5,991 bases of DNA from Deltaproteobacteria bacterium (GTDB lineage: Bacteria; Desulfobacterota; Desulfuromonadia; Desulfuromonadales; Geothermobacteraceae). Shown here one piece after another: positions 1-5,760 of the stretch. Location: positions 1 through 5,991 of the forward strand of contig RFIO01000314.1 of assembly GCA_003695205.1 (NCBI GenBank). Direction: 5' to 3'. The notes below the pieces were generated by a model. That model searched no databases, was not told the origin of the DNA, and saw only the letters and a list, made by a program, of their open reading frames with translations. Position 1 is the first letter of the stretch; every line of letters begins with the position of its first letter. Made by a program: the position numbers and the translations under genes.

Positions 1-322
1 GGGTGCGGGTGGCGTTACGGGTCAGCAGGTCGATTTCGCCCGACTGCAGGGCGGTGAAACGCTGCTGGGCGGTCAGGGGGGTGAATTTGACCTTGCTGGC
101 GTCGCCGAAGATGGCGACGGCGACGGCCCGGGCGGTGTCGACGTCAAGACCGCGCCAGACGCCCTTTTCGTCCGGCATGCCGAAGCCGAACAGGTCGCCG
201 TTGACACCAACCTGGATGTAGCCCTTTTTCTTGACTGCGTCGAGATCCTTGCCGGCGAAGGCAACACCGGTCAGGAGCAGGCAGAAACCCGCGGTCAGAG
301 CAACCAGTTTCATCAGTTTCAT
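1..322 (-). CDS. Polar amino-acid ABC transporter substrate-binding protein, AapJ/BztA-like (5' part only)
   Basis: Periplasmic receptor that would capture amino acids and deliver them to an inner-membrane ABC permease. Only the first 107 codons are in the window; the gene continues past the left edge, where the permease genes may lie. The start at 322 is chosen because a GGGAGG ribosome site (335-330) lies 7 bases upstream; a second in-frame ATG at 313 is too far from it. Residues 1-23 form a Sec-type signal (charged MKLMK, a hydrophobic core, an AFA cleavage site before GKD). The mature start resembles the family: a first strand 'GYIQVGVNGDLFGF', then 'WRGLDVDTARAVA', then 'FTPLTAQQRFTALQSGEID' and 'LLTRNATRT'. 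The pattern LL(T/S)RN(A/T)T is characteristic of AapJ/BztA general L-amino-acid receptors, which are usually about 340 residues. The family call is firm. The substrate range cannot be read from this fragment. Confidence 0.88.
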   Translation of the reverse strand, partial: MKLMKLVALTAGFCLLLTGVAFAGKDLDAVKKKGYIQVGVNGDLFGFGMPDEKGVWRGLDVDTARAVAVAIFGDASKVKFTPLTAQQRFTALQSGEIDLLTRNATRT

Positions 323-329
323 CGATTTT

Positions 330-335
330 CCTCCC
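330..335 (-). promoter_or_regulatory. Ribosome binding site of the amino-acid receptor gene
   Basis: On the minus strand this reads GGGAGG, 7 bases before the ATG at 322. It decides between two in-frame ATGs three codons apart, favouring the outer one. Confidence 0.75.
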
Positions 336-350
336 TTGTTCAGTCGTTGA

Positions 351-370
351 GGCGCTCCAGTCGAAGCGCC
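351..370 (-). promoter_or_regulatory. Small hairpin in the leader of the amino-acid receptor gene
   Basis: GGCGCT at 351-356 and AGCGCC at 365-370 are perfect inverted repeats around an 8-base loop. In the minus-strand transcript the hairpin ends about 15 bases before the ribosome site. No U-run follows, so it is not a standard terminator. It may protect the mRNA or be incidental in GC-rich DNA. Confidence 0.3.
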
Positions 371-500
371 GGGTCAGGATTGTCGGATGTAAGACCCATC
401 GAACATCTTAACCGCTGTTGCGGCAAAGAAAAGTCAATCGGGGAAAATCGCCCTGTAAACTTAAGGTATTGCAGCCGAATTTTGCCGGTGTCAACAGAGC

Positions 501-526
501 GTTTGCTTTAATCAAACAGGGTTTGA
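501..526 (-). promoter_or_regulatory. Operator-like cluster of three alternating GTTTG/CAAAC units
   Basis: On the plus strand, GTTTG (501-505), TCAAAC (512-517) and GTTTGA (521-526) alternate in orientation. The middle unit therefore pairs with both neighbours: GTTTG-N7-CAAAC spans 17 bases, and TCAAAC-AGG-GTTTGA has perfect 6-base arms. The cluster starts immediately downstream of the predicted -10 box (534-529) and covers the expected transcription start near 522. This is a typical repressor position. The regulator is not identifiable from the sequence. Confidence 0.45.
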
Positions 527-528
527 AT

Positions 529-558
529 TCTATACGGCAGGCGCAGGTCGACTGTCAA
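529..558 (-). promoter_or_regulatory. Sigma-70-type promoter for the amino-acid receptor gene
   Basis: On the minus strand a perfect -35 box TTGACA (558-553) is followed by an 18-base spacer and TATAGA (534-529, 4 of 6 matches). Transcription would start near 522, giving a leader of about 200 nt before the ATG at 322. Another perfect TTGACA occurs downstream (494-489), but the best box 18 bases after it is only AATACC, so it is a weaker alternative that would shorten the leader. Confidence 0.55.
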
Positions 559-619
559 ATGAAAATTGGCGGGAATCGGTGGGACGGGTGCGTATACGAT
601 GCCGGGGGAGTGTTCCGGC

Positions 620-697
620 TCAGCCGTTGCCCCAGGAAAGGAGGAGCAGGCCGGCCCAGGCGAGTGCGATTGCGAGGATGATAATGCGGCTCTTCAT
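620..697 (-). CDS. Possible 25-residue single-span membrane peptide
   Basis: An ATG at 697 opens a 25-codon frame ending with TGA at 622-620. The peptide begins MKSR and continues with a run of about 18 hydrophobic residues (IIILAIALAWAG, then LLLLSW) before ending GNG. The short basic start plus one hydrophobic helix is the shape of a small inner-membrane protein, and the sequence is not repetitive. Against it: no Shine-Dalgarno sequence is visible before the ATG, no promoter was found nearby, and the frame is short enough to arise by chance in GC-rich DNA. I do not recognise a family. The rest of the surrounding 323-832 region has no convincing gene. Confidence 0.25.
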   Translation of the reverse strand: MKSRIIILAIALAWAGLLLLSWGNG

Positions 698-750
698 GGG
701 CGCGCATTCTGGCCCAACGCGGGGGCGAGGTCAAGGGCTCATCGGCACTC

Positions 751-780
751 TTGTCCCTGTGCGGGGGGCTGTGCTATGGT
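751..780 (+). promoter_or_regulatory. Candidate extended -10 promoter for the helicase gene
   Basis: TTGTCC (751-756, 4 of 6 matches to the -35 consensus) and TATGGT (775-780, 4 of 6) are separated by 18 bases. A TG dinucleotide one base before the -10 makes it an extended -10. Transcription would start near 787, about 46 bases before the helicase ATG at 833. The -10 box lies inside an inverted repeat, GGGGGC (764-769) with GCCCCC (784-789). Confidence 0.35.
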
Positions 781-832
781 TCGGCCCCCTCGAACGACCT
801 TGCTGTATTCCGTCTCAATACGTGCATGCCCC

Positions 833-2869
833 ATGGCTGATTTCGATACCGCGACACTCAACCCGCAGCAGCGACAGGCAGTCGAGTATGGGGACGGGCC
901 CCTGCTGCTGCTGGCCGGCGCCGGGTCCGGCAAGACCCGGGTGATCACCGTCCGCATCGCCCACCTGGTGCGCCATCGGGATGTTGCTCCGGAACAGATC
1001 CTGGCGGTCACATTTACCAACAAGGCCGCGCGCGAGATGAAGGAGCGTGTCGCCGACCTGGTTGGCGCCTCCGCCGCCCGGCGCATGACCATCTCGACCT
1101 TTCACGCCCTGTGCGCCAACATCCTGCGCAGCGATATCACCCGACTGGGCTACCGGCGCAACTTCACCATTTTCGACGCCGCCGACCAGCTGCGCCTGGT
1201 GCGCGACATCATGGCCCGGGGCGATTATGACGGTTTCGGACTCAAGCCCGAACAGATTCTCTGGTTCATCTCCGACTGCAAGAACCGTCTGGTTCGTCCC
1301 GGCGAGATGACGCCGGCACCCAACGACCCGCTTCAGCAGGTCGGTCTGGCGGTCTATCCCGATTACCAGCGCGGCCTGAAGACGAGCAACGCCGTCGACT
1401 TCGATGATCTGCTGCTGCTGTCCTGGGTGCTGTTCGAGGAGCATCCGGACATTCTGGAAGCCTGGCAGCGGAAATTCAGCCATATCCTGGTGGACGAATA
1501 TCAGGATACCAACTTGGCCCAGTACCGGCTGTTGCGCCATTTGGCCTGTCACGGCAACCTGTGCGTGGTCGGAGATGATGACCAGTCGATCTACGGCTGG
1601 CGCGGTGCCAACCTGGGGAACATTCTTGAATTCGAACAGGATTTCCCCGGCACCACCACCATCCGCCTGGAGCAGAATTACCGTTCGACCGCCACCATCC
1701 TCGAGGCGGCCAACGCCGTCATCCGGCGCAACAGCAAGCGCAAGGAGAAGGCTCTGTGGACCTCGGGCGGTACGGGGGAGCCGCTCGAACTGTTGGTCGC
1801 GCCCGACGACGAGGAGGAGGCGCGCATGGTGGCCGGGCGCATCTATGGTGAACGGCAAAGCGGCCGGCGCTGGAAGGATGTCGCCATCCTCTACCGCACC
1901 AATGTCCAGTCACGCCCCTTCGAGGAGCAGCTGCGTTTTCTGAATATCCCCTATCGCCTTGTCGGCGGACAGCAGTTCTTCGACCGCAAGGAGGTCAAGG
2001 ACGCGCTCGCCTATCTGAAGCTGCTGTGCAACCCCTACGACGAAGTCAGCCTGCTGCGGGTCATCAACTACCCCCGGCGCGGCATCGGCGCCGGCAGTAT
2101 CGAGAAGCTGATCGACTATTGCAATCGGGCTGAAATCAGTCTGTGGGAGGGGCTGCGGCGAACCTCTGAGGCCGGGCTGAGCGACCAGGTACGCGCCGAA
2201 ATCGGCCTGTTCGTGCGCCTGGTCGACACCTGGCGCTACAGGTTCGAGCAGGAAAAGGATCTGCGCGCCCTCGCCGAGGCCCTGTTCGGCGAGATCGGCC
2301 TGGAGGCAGAGATCCGCCGGGGCGCCGCCAGCCGCGAGCAGGGGGACAGGCGTTGCGAGTTTCTGCAGGATGTCCTCAATGCGATCGCTTCCTACCAGGC
2401 GCGGGAAAACAATCCGACCCTGGCCGGATTCGTCGAGAAGGTCTCACTGCTCGACGATGACCGCGACGAGGAGGAGGAAGAGACCGACGCCGTGACCCTG
2501 ATGAGCCTGCACGCCAGCAAGGGGCTTGAGTTTCCGGTTGTCTTCCTGGTCGGCATGGAAGAGGGATTTCTGCCGCACCGCAAATCGAGCGACGGGACGG
2601 CGGGGGAGACCGGCTACGATCCGCACCTCGAAGAAGAGCGGCGCCTCTGTTATGTCGGCATCACCCGGGCGCGCCAGCACCTGGTAATGAGCCGGGCGCT
2701 TCGGCGGCGCAAGCGTGGCCGCCTCGAGGAGCGCGAGCCGAGCCGGTTCCTGGCCGAGATTCCCGAGACTCTGTTCGAACGGGCCGCCAGCCCGGAGGAG
2801 CGCGAGCAGCGCCAGGAGGAGAAGGCCCGCTCCTTTTTCTCCGGCATCCAGTCCCTTCTGGGAGACTGA
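833..2869 (+). CDS. Rep/UvrD-type superfamily 1A ATP-dependent DNA helicase
   Basis: A 3'-to-5' DNA translocase and helicase acting in the cytoplasm in replication restart and repair. All family motifs are present in order: Q motif LNPQQRQAV (9-17), Walker A AGAGSGKT (28-35), Ia VTFTNKAA (59-66), Walker B DEYQDT (221-226), motif III GDDDQSIYGWRGA (247-259), motif IV LEQNYRS, motif V SLHASKGLEF (558-567) and motif VI with YVGITRAR (607-614). At 678 residues it is close to Rep (about 670) and shorter than typical PcrA or UvrD (about 720). It ends with Rep-like EPSRFL and a charged tail, with no Tudor-like C-terminal domain visible. An acidic run (LLDDD to EEEEE) precedes motif V, as is common in the family. 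The start at 833 fits the family N-terminus. The frame stays open 89 codons upstream, but that stretch looks non-coding. No clear Shine-Dalgarno is seen, so translation may be modest. The family is certain; rep versus uvrD/pcrA naming is not. Confidence 0.96.
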   Translation: MADFDTATLNPQQRQAVEYGDGPLLLLAGAGSGKTRVITVRIAHLVRHRDVAPEQILAVTFTNKAAREMKERVADLVGASAARRMTISTFHALCANILRSDITRLGYRRNFTIFDAADQLRLVRDIMARGDYDGFGLKPEQILWFISDCKNRLVRPGEMTPAPNDPLQQVGLAVYPDYQRGLKTSNAVDFDDLLLLSWVLFEEHPDILEAWQRKFSHILVDEYQDTNLAQYRLLRHLACHGNLCVVGDDDQSIYGWRGANLGNILEFEQDFPGTTTIRLEQNYRSTATILEAANAVIRRNSKRKEKALWTSGGTGEPLELLVAPDDEEEARMVAGRIYGERQSGRRWKDVAILYRTNVQSRPFEEQLRFLNIPYRLVGGQQFFDRKEVKDALAYLKLLCNPYDEVSLLRVINYPRRGIGAGSIEKLIDYCNRAEISLWEGLRRTSEAGLSDQVRAEIGLFVRLVDTWRYRFEQEKDLRALAEALFGEIGLEAEIRRGAASREQGDRRCEFLQDVLNAIASYQARENNPTLAGFVEKVSLLDDDRDEEEEETDAVTLMSLHASKGLEFPVVFLVGMEEGFLPHRKSSDGTAGETGYDPHLEEERRLCYVGITRARQHLVMSRALRRRKRGRLEEREPSRFLAEIPETLFERAASPEEREQRQEEKARSFFSGIQSLLGD

Positions 2870-2881
2870 AGCCTGAAGCAG

Positions 2882-2941
2882 CGGGTTTTTGCCGGATGAA
2901 GAGTGCAAGGGCCTGGCCTGAATGTGGTTCGCAAAAATCCG
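2882..2941. repeat. Long-range inverted repeat after the helicase gene
   Basis: CGGGTTTTTGC (2882-2892) and GCAAAAATCCG (2931-2941) form an 11-base inverted repeat with one G-T wobble and a 38-base loop, beginning 12 bases after the helicase stop. A U-run inside the left arm rather than after the stem is not the layout of an intrinsic terminator. It could still stabilise the helicase mRNA 3' end. Confidence 0.4.
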
Positions 2942-2984
2942 AGGCGCACCCGATTGTTCGCCGGTGATCCAGGTGAAGCTTAAC

Positions 2985-3006
2985 CATCGGCACCTTTCGG
3001 CCGATG
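2985..3006 (+). promoter_or_regulatory. Leader hairpin 1 of the GGDEF-EAL gene, loop complementary to the ribosome site
   Basis: CATCGGC (2985-2991) pairs perfectly with GCCGATG (3000-3006) around an 8-base loop, ACCTTTCG (2992-2999). Loop bases 2992-2997 (ACCUUU) are complementary to 3049-3054 (GAGGGU), which contains the Shine-Dalgarno, counting two G-U pairs. Opening the stem extends the pairing to 9 bases (2989-2997 with 3049-3057). This would allow translational masking of the downstream start. The structure was worked out by eye, without a folding program. Confidence 0.45.
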
Positions 3007-3041
3007 AGAAGTCTGGAGGGGTGGTTCCCGTCCGGACTTCT
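3007..3041 (+). promoter_or_regulatory. Leader hairpin 2 of the GGDEF-EAL gene
   Basis: AGAAGTCTGG (3007-3016) pairs with CCGGACTTCT (3032-3041) over 10 bases with one G-U wobble. The stem continues with an A-T pair and, after one mismatch, three G-C pairs (3019-3021 with 3027-3029). The hairpin starts on the base after hairpin 1 ends, so the two could stack. It lies 7 bases before the Shine-Dalgarno. No U-run follows, which argues against a terminator. No known c-di-GMP riboswitch signature is visible. Confidence 0.5.
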
Positions 3042-3048
3042 TGTGACC

Positions 3049-3052
3049 GAGG
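3049..3052 (+). promoter_or_regulatory. Ribosome binding site that sets the GGDEF-EAL start
   Basis: GAGG lies 8 bases before the ATG at 3061. The earlier in-frame ATG at 3004 has no such site and is buried in the hairpin 1 stem, so 3061 is preferred. Confidence 0.6.
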
Positions 3053-3060
3053 GTGCCTTT

Positions 3061-5052
3061 ATGCTGACTGGTGATTTCGACGCCCGTGTCCGGGCATTTT
3101 CACATCCGGTGTTGCTGTTGGGTGACGGCGGCCATGTGCTGGCGCTTAACGAGGCTTTCCGGCGTGCCTTTGCCGTGGCGGGCGAGCCTGAAGACCTGGT
3201 GGAGCGGCTCGAGTGGCTTGGTCCGCTGTTGGCATCGGCGGACGACCTTGGTTCCGCTCCCGCCGAAGTCGTCACTGCCGAAGGCCGATTCCAGGTTCTC
3301 GGGGTCCCGGTTGCGGCGCCGGAACAGGGTGCCGGCCTGCTGATTTTTGCCCCGGCTGTCTCGCGGCCCGATCCTTCAGCCCAGCTGTTCAATGCCATCC
3401 CCGATCCCGCCTGCCTGATCGACAGGGAGAGTCTGGTCATTCTCGATGCCAACCAGGCCTTCCTGGACCAGTTCGCCGATGCCGGTAATCCGGTGGGACG
3501 GCATTGTTTCGAGATCACTCACGGCAGCGACAAGCCCTGCCCAAATCAGCACTGCGCCGTGCAGCAGGCGGTCGAAAGCGGGCGGCAGGAAAGAGCGGAG
3601 CACTTTCACACCGGCCCGGAAGGCGGCGAACTGATTATCGAGGCCATCGCCCGGCCTGTCGGCCCGGGCAAGACCGTTCTCTACTGTCTGCGCGATGTCA
3701 CCGAGTGCCACCGGTCGCGCGAGCAGATCCGCAATCTCGCCAACTACGATCCCCTGACCGGCCTGCCCAACCGGGTACTGTTCATGCAGCGACTTGATGC
3801 GGCCATCGAACGGGCCGGTACCGGTCGCGGCCGGGTGGCGGTGATGTTTCTCGATCTCGACCGCTTCAAGGGGATCAACGATACCCTCGGCCATGCCGTC
3901 GGCGACCGTCTGCTGCTCGGCATCAGCCAGCGTCTGGTCGAATGTCTGCGCCGGGTCGATGTTATCGCCCGGGTCGGCGGCGATGAGTTCGTGGTGATCC
4001 TGCCGGAGCTCAAAGATGACGATGAAGCAGAGGCGGTCGCGGATCGCTGCCTTAAACGGCTGGCCGAGCCCTTCGATATCGAGGGGCAGGAAGTCTACAG
4101 CACGGTCAGTATCGGCCTTGCCTGTTTCCCGGACGATGGCCAGGAGGGAGAGGCGCTGCTTAAGAACGCCGAGTTCGCCATGTACCAGGCCAAGGAGGCC
4201 GGGCGCAACACCTGCCGCCGCTTCTGCCTGGAGCACAATGCCGGTGCGGTGGAACGCCTGGTGCTGGAAACCGGTCTGCGCCACGCGTTGGAGAACGGCG
4301 AACTCTTTTTGCAGTACCAGCCGCAGGTGCTGGCCGCCGATGGGCGCTGGGTCGGCATGGAGGCCCTTTGTCGCTGGCAGCATCCCTACCTGGGGCTGGT
4401 GCCGCCGATGAAGTTCATTCCGGTGGCCGAGCAGAGCGGGCTGATCGTCGAGGTCGGGACCTGGGTTCTCGAAGAGGCGTGCCGCCAGGCCGCCGCCTGG
4501 CAGCAGCTGGGTCTGCCGCCCATGCGGGTCGGCATCAATCTCTCCGGCGGCCAGTTTCGGGCGCCCGGACTGGTGGAGACGGTGGCGGGCATCCTTGAGC
4601 GCACAGGCATCGATCCCGGACAGGTTGAACTGGAACTGACCGAAAGCATGCTGATGGAGCAGGGAGGCTCGGTGGTTGAACTGCTGGTCCAGCTCAAGTC
4701 CCTCGGCGCTCACCTTGCCATCGACGATTTTGGCACCGGTTATTCCTCCCTCAGCTACCTGAAGCACTTCCCCATCAACCGGGTGAAAATCGACCGTTCC
4801 TTCGTCAAGGACATTGAAACGGACGCGGACAGTGCCGCCATCGTCGCGGCGATTGTTGCCATGGCGCACAGCCTCGGGCTGGAGGTCATCGCCGAAGGGG
4901 TTGAAACCCAGCCGCAGCTCGATTTTCTCAGGGAACAGGGGTGTGAACAGATACAGGGCTACCTGTTCGGCAAGCCGATGGGAACGGACGACTTCGTTCA
5001 GGCCTGGCGTCAGAGCGCGGGCGCGGACCGGCAGGCGGTCAGCTCAGGCTGA
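3061..5052 (+). CDS. PAS-PAS-GGDEF-EAL cyclic-di-GMP synthase/phosphodiesterase
   Basis: A 663-residue cytoplasmic sensor-enzyme for the second messenger c-di-GMP. No signal peptide or membrane segment is present. In order: a degenerate PAS-like region (about 8-95), a clearer PAS domain (about 106-217), GGDEF (about 225-385) and EAL (about 402-648). The GGDEF domain opens with YDPLTGLPNR (Y229), keeps GGDEF at 306-310, and has an RxxD inhibitory site at R297-D300, so synthesis with product feedback is expected. The EAL domain keeps E434-A-L, N493, E528, D555-D556 in DDFGTGYSS, K576 and E612 in EGVET, so hydrolysis is also expected. PAS 2 carries C149, H154, C160 and C165, a possible metal or redox site. 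Start 3061 is chosen for its ribosome site; an ATG at 3004 would add 19 residues. The gene is the same strand as the helicase, 191 bases away. Its tail overlaps the convergent VOC gene by 14 bases. The input signal is unknown. Confidence 0.95.
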   Translation: MLTGDFDARVRAFSHPVLLLGDGGHVLALNEAFRRAFAVAGEPEDLVERLEWLGPLLASADDLGSAPAEVVTAEGRFQVLGVPVAAPEQGAGLLIFAPAVSRPDPSAQLFNAIPDPACLIDRESLVILDANQAFLDQFADAGNPVGRHCFEITHGSDKPCPNQHCAVQQAVESGRQERAEHFHTGPEGGELIIEAIARPVGPGKTVLYCLRDVTECHRSREQIRNLANYDPLTGLPNRVLFMQRLDAAIERAGTGRGRVAVMFLDLDRFKGINDTLGHAVGDRLLLGISQRLVECLRRVDVIARVGGDEFVVILPELKDDDEAEAVADRCLKRLAEPFDIEGQEVYSTVSIGLACFPDDGQEGEALLKNAEFAMYQAKEAGRNTCRRFCLEHNAGAVERLVLETGLRHALENGELFLQYQPQVLAADGRWVGMEALCRWQHPYLGLVPPMKFIPVAEQSGLIVEVGTWVLEEACRQAAAWQQLGLPPMRVGINLSGGQFRAPGLVETVAGILERTGIDPGQVELELTESMLMEQGGSVVELLVQLKSLGAHLAIDDFGTGYSSLSYLKHFPINRVKIDRSFVKDIETDADSAAIVAAIVAMAHSLGLEVIAEGVETQPQLDFLREQGCEQIQGYLFGKPMGTDDFVQAWRQSAGADRQAVSSG

Positions 5053-5677
5053 TCACTCCTTGCGGGGTTTGGATTTCAGCGCGCAAACCGACACGATTGC
5101 CTCGTGCGAAAGTCAGGATGTCGGGCCAATCCCAGGGGCCCAGCGCTGACCGGAGGTCATTCACATCCGTGGATGTAACGGTCAGTCGCTTCAGCCGGCA
5201 GCCGCTCTCCGGCAGGACATCCGTTGGATGGCGGCCGTGCCAGTGAATCAGGGACGGTCCGGCCGCGTGCAGCGGCAGGGCCCCGTCATCGGGGATGGTC
5301 AGCTGCCAACGCAATTCCCCCCGGGCCATGGGGGTGGGACGTCCGAATCTCTCTTCAATCCCTTTCTGTCCGATCATATCCTCATCCACCCGCGCCACCC
5401 AGTGCAGCAGGCAGGGTCCCTGCCGCAGCCTGCGCCTGACGTCGGGTCGGTCGAGGCCGAACCAGCGTGGCCGATCCGGCGCCGGCAGGCCCGGGTCAAT
5501 GGCGATGACTTCCAGATAGCAACCCGGTCCAAGCCCCAACAGGACATTGTGAGTTCCCATGGTCAGGTGCTGACCGCCCGGTTGCGGTTCGACTCCGAGA
5601 TGACGGTTCAGCCAGTCCCTGCCGGTTTCGAGATCGGCTGCGGCGATGACCAGGTGATCAATGGCGGCAGAATTCAT
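5039..5677 (-). CDS. VOC-superfamily glyoxalase-like domain protein
   Basis: A 212-residue cytoplasmic protein of the vicinal-oxygen-chelate fold, most like the Glyoxalase-like domain family (Pfam Glyoxalase_3). It opens with IDHLVIAAADL (D7-H8), a typical first strand with a metal-ligand histidine. Next come GGQHLTMGTHNVLLGLG (H37) and CYLEVIAID (E56), the usual spacing of a VOC metal site. Further features are an LLHWVARVD strand, a second-half LIHWHG motif, and a C-terminal strand pair around LKRLTVTSTD. Members of this family are mostly uncharacterised, so no substrate can be assigned. The start at 5677 has a GGGGG ribosome site 7 bases upstream (5689-5685). The gene is divergent from the TRAP receptor gene and convergent with the GGDEF-EAL gene, whose stop lies inside its last codons. 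Nothing ties it functionally to either neighbour. Confidence 0.88.
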   Translation of the reverse strand: MNSAAIDHLVIAAADLETGRDWLNRHLGVEPQPGGQHLTMGTHNVLLGLGPGCYLEVIAIDPGLPAPDRPRWFGLDRPDVRRRLRQGPCLLHWVARVDEDMIGQKGIEERFGRPTPMARGELRWQLTIPDDGALPLHAAGPSLIHWHGRHPTDVLPESGCRLKRLTVTSTDVNDLRSALGPWDWPDILTFARGNRVGLRAEIQTPQGVISLS

Positions 5678-5702
5678 CGGATATCCCCCGTGGTTTGACT
5701 GA

Positions 5703-5731
5703 ATTATAAATTATATTTCATGTGTTGACGA
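5703..5731 (-). promoter_or_regulatory. Promoter for the VOC-protein gene
   Basis: On the minus strand TCGTCA (5731-5726, 4 of 6) precedes a perfect TATAAT (5708-5703) by 17 bases. A second perfect TATAAT sits one base upstream of the first (5715-5710), but has no -35 partner at the right distance. Transcription would start near 5696, giving a leader of about 20 nt. The region is strikingly AT-rich compared with its surroundings. Confidence 0.5.
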
Positions 5732-5753
5732 GACAGGCTGGTTTCGTTATCGT
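5725..5753 (+). promoter_or_regulatory. Promoter for the TRAP receptor gene
   Basis: TTGACG (5725-5730, 5 of 6) is followed 17 bases later by TATCGT (5748-5753, 4 of 6). Transcription would start near 5760, giving a leader of about 57 nt. The -35 box overlaps the -35 box of the divergent VOC promoter. Confidence 0.5.
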
Positions 5754-5756
5754 CAA
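5725..5756. repeat. Inverted repeat spanning the TRAP-gene promoter
   Basis: TTGACGA (5725-5731) and TCGTCAA (5750-5756) are perfect 7-base inverted repeats separated by 18 bases. The left arm is the -35 box and the right arm overlaps the -10 box. This could be a regulator binding site. Part of the symmetry may simply reflect the -35 box. Confidence 0.4.
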
Positions 5757-5760
5757 AAAG

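Noticed and set aside
340..399. A 19-codon upstream frame in the amino-acid receptor leader (minus strand, ATG at 399, stop at 342-340)
   Set aside because: It has no Shine-Dalgarno and no run of a single amino-acid codon as an attenuator peptide would. It is probably chance, though it ends only 17 bases before the real start.
501..518. An FNR/CRP-type box reading TTGAT near the amino-acid receptor promoter
   Set aside because: The spacing is TTG-N7-CAA rather than the FNR TTG-N8-CAA, and the second half-site (GCAAA) does not match ATCAA.
566..832. An 89-codon upstream extension of the helicase frame from an ATG at 566
   Set aside because: Helicases of this family begin a few residues before the Q motif, as the ATG at 833 does. 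The extension has no family resemblance, and it would cover the candidate promoter.
815..1858. A long open frame on the minus strand opposite the helicase gene
   Set aside because: Its opposite strand encodes the conserved helicase motifs. The antisense product shows no domain features.
3004..3060. An earlier in-frame ATG at 3004 for the GGDEF-EAL protein
   Set aside because: It has no ribosome site, lies inside the hairpin 1 stem, and adds 19 residues without domain character. The ATG at 3061 has GAGG at good spacing.
2942..3060. A c-di-GMP (GEMM) riboswitch upstream of the c-di-GMP enzyme gene
   Set aside because: The conserved GGGaCGCAAAGCC-type core and its tetraloop/receptor helices are absent. 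The leader is structured but not in that pattern.
3376..4869. A long open frame on the minus strand opposite the GGDEF-EAL gene
   Set aside because: It is the complementary shadow of a confidently coding GC-rich gene, with no recognisable domain and no ribosome site of its own.
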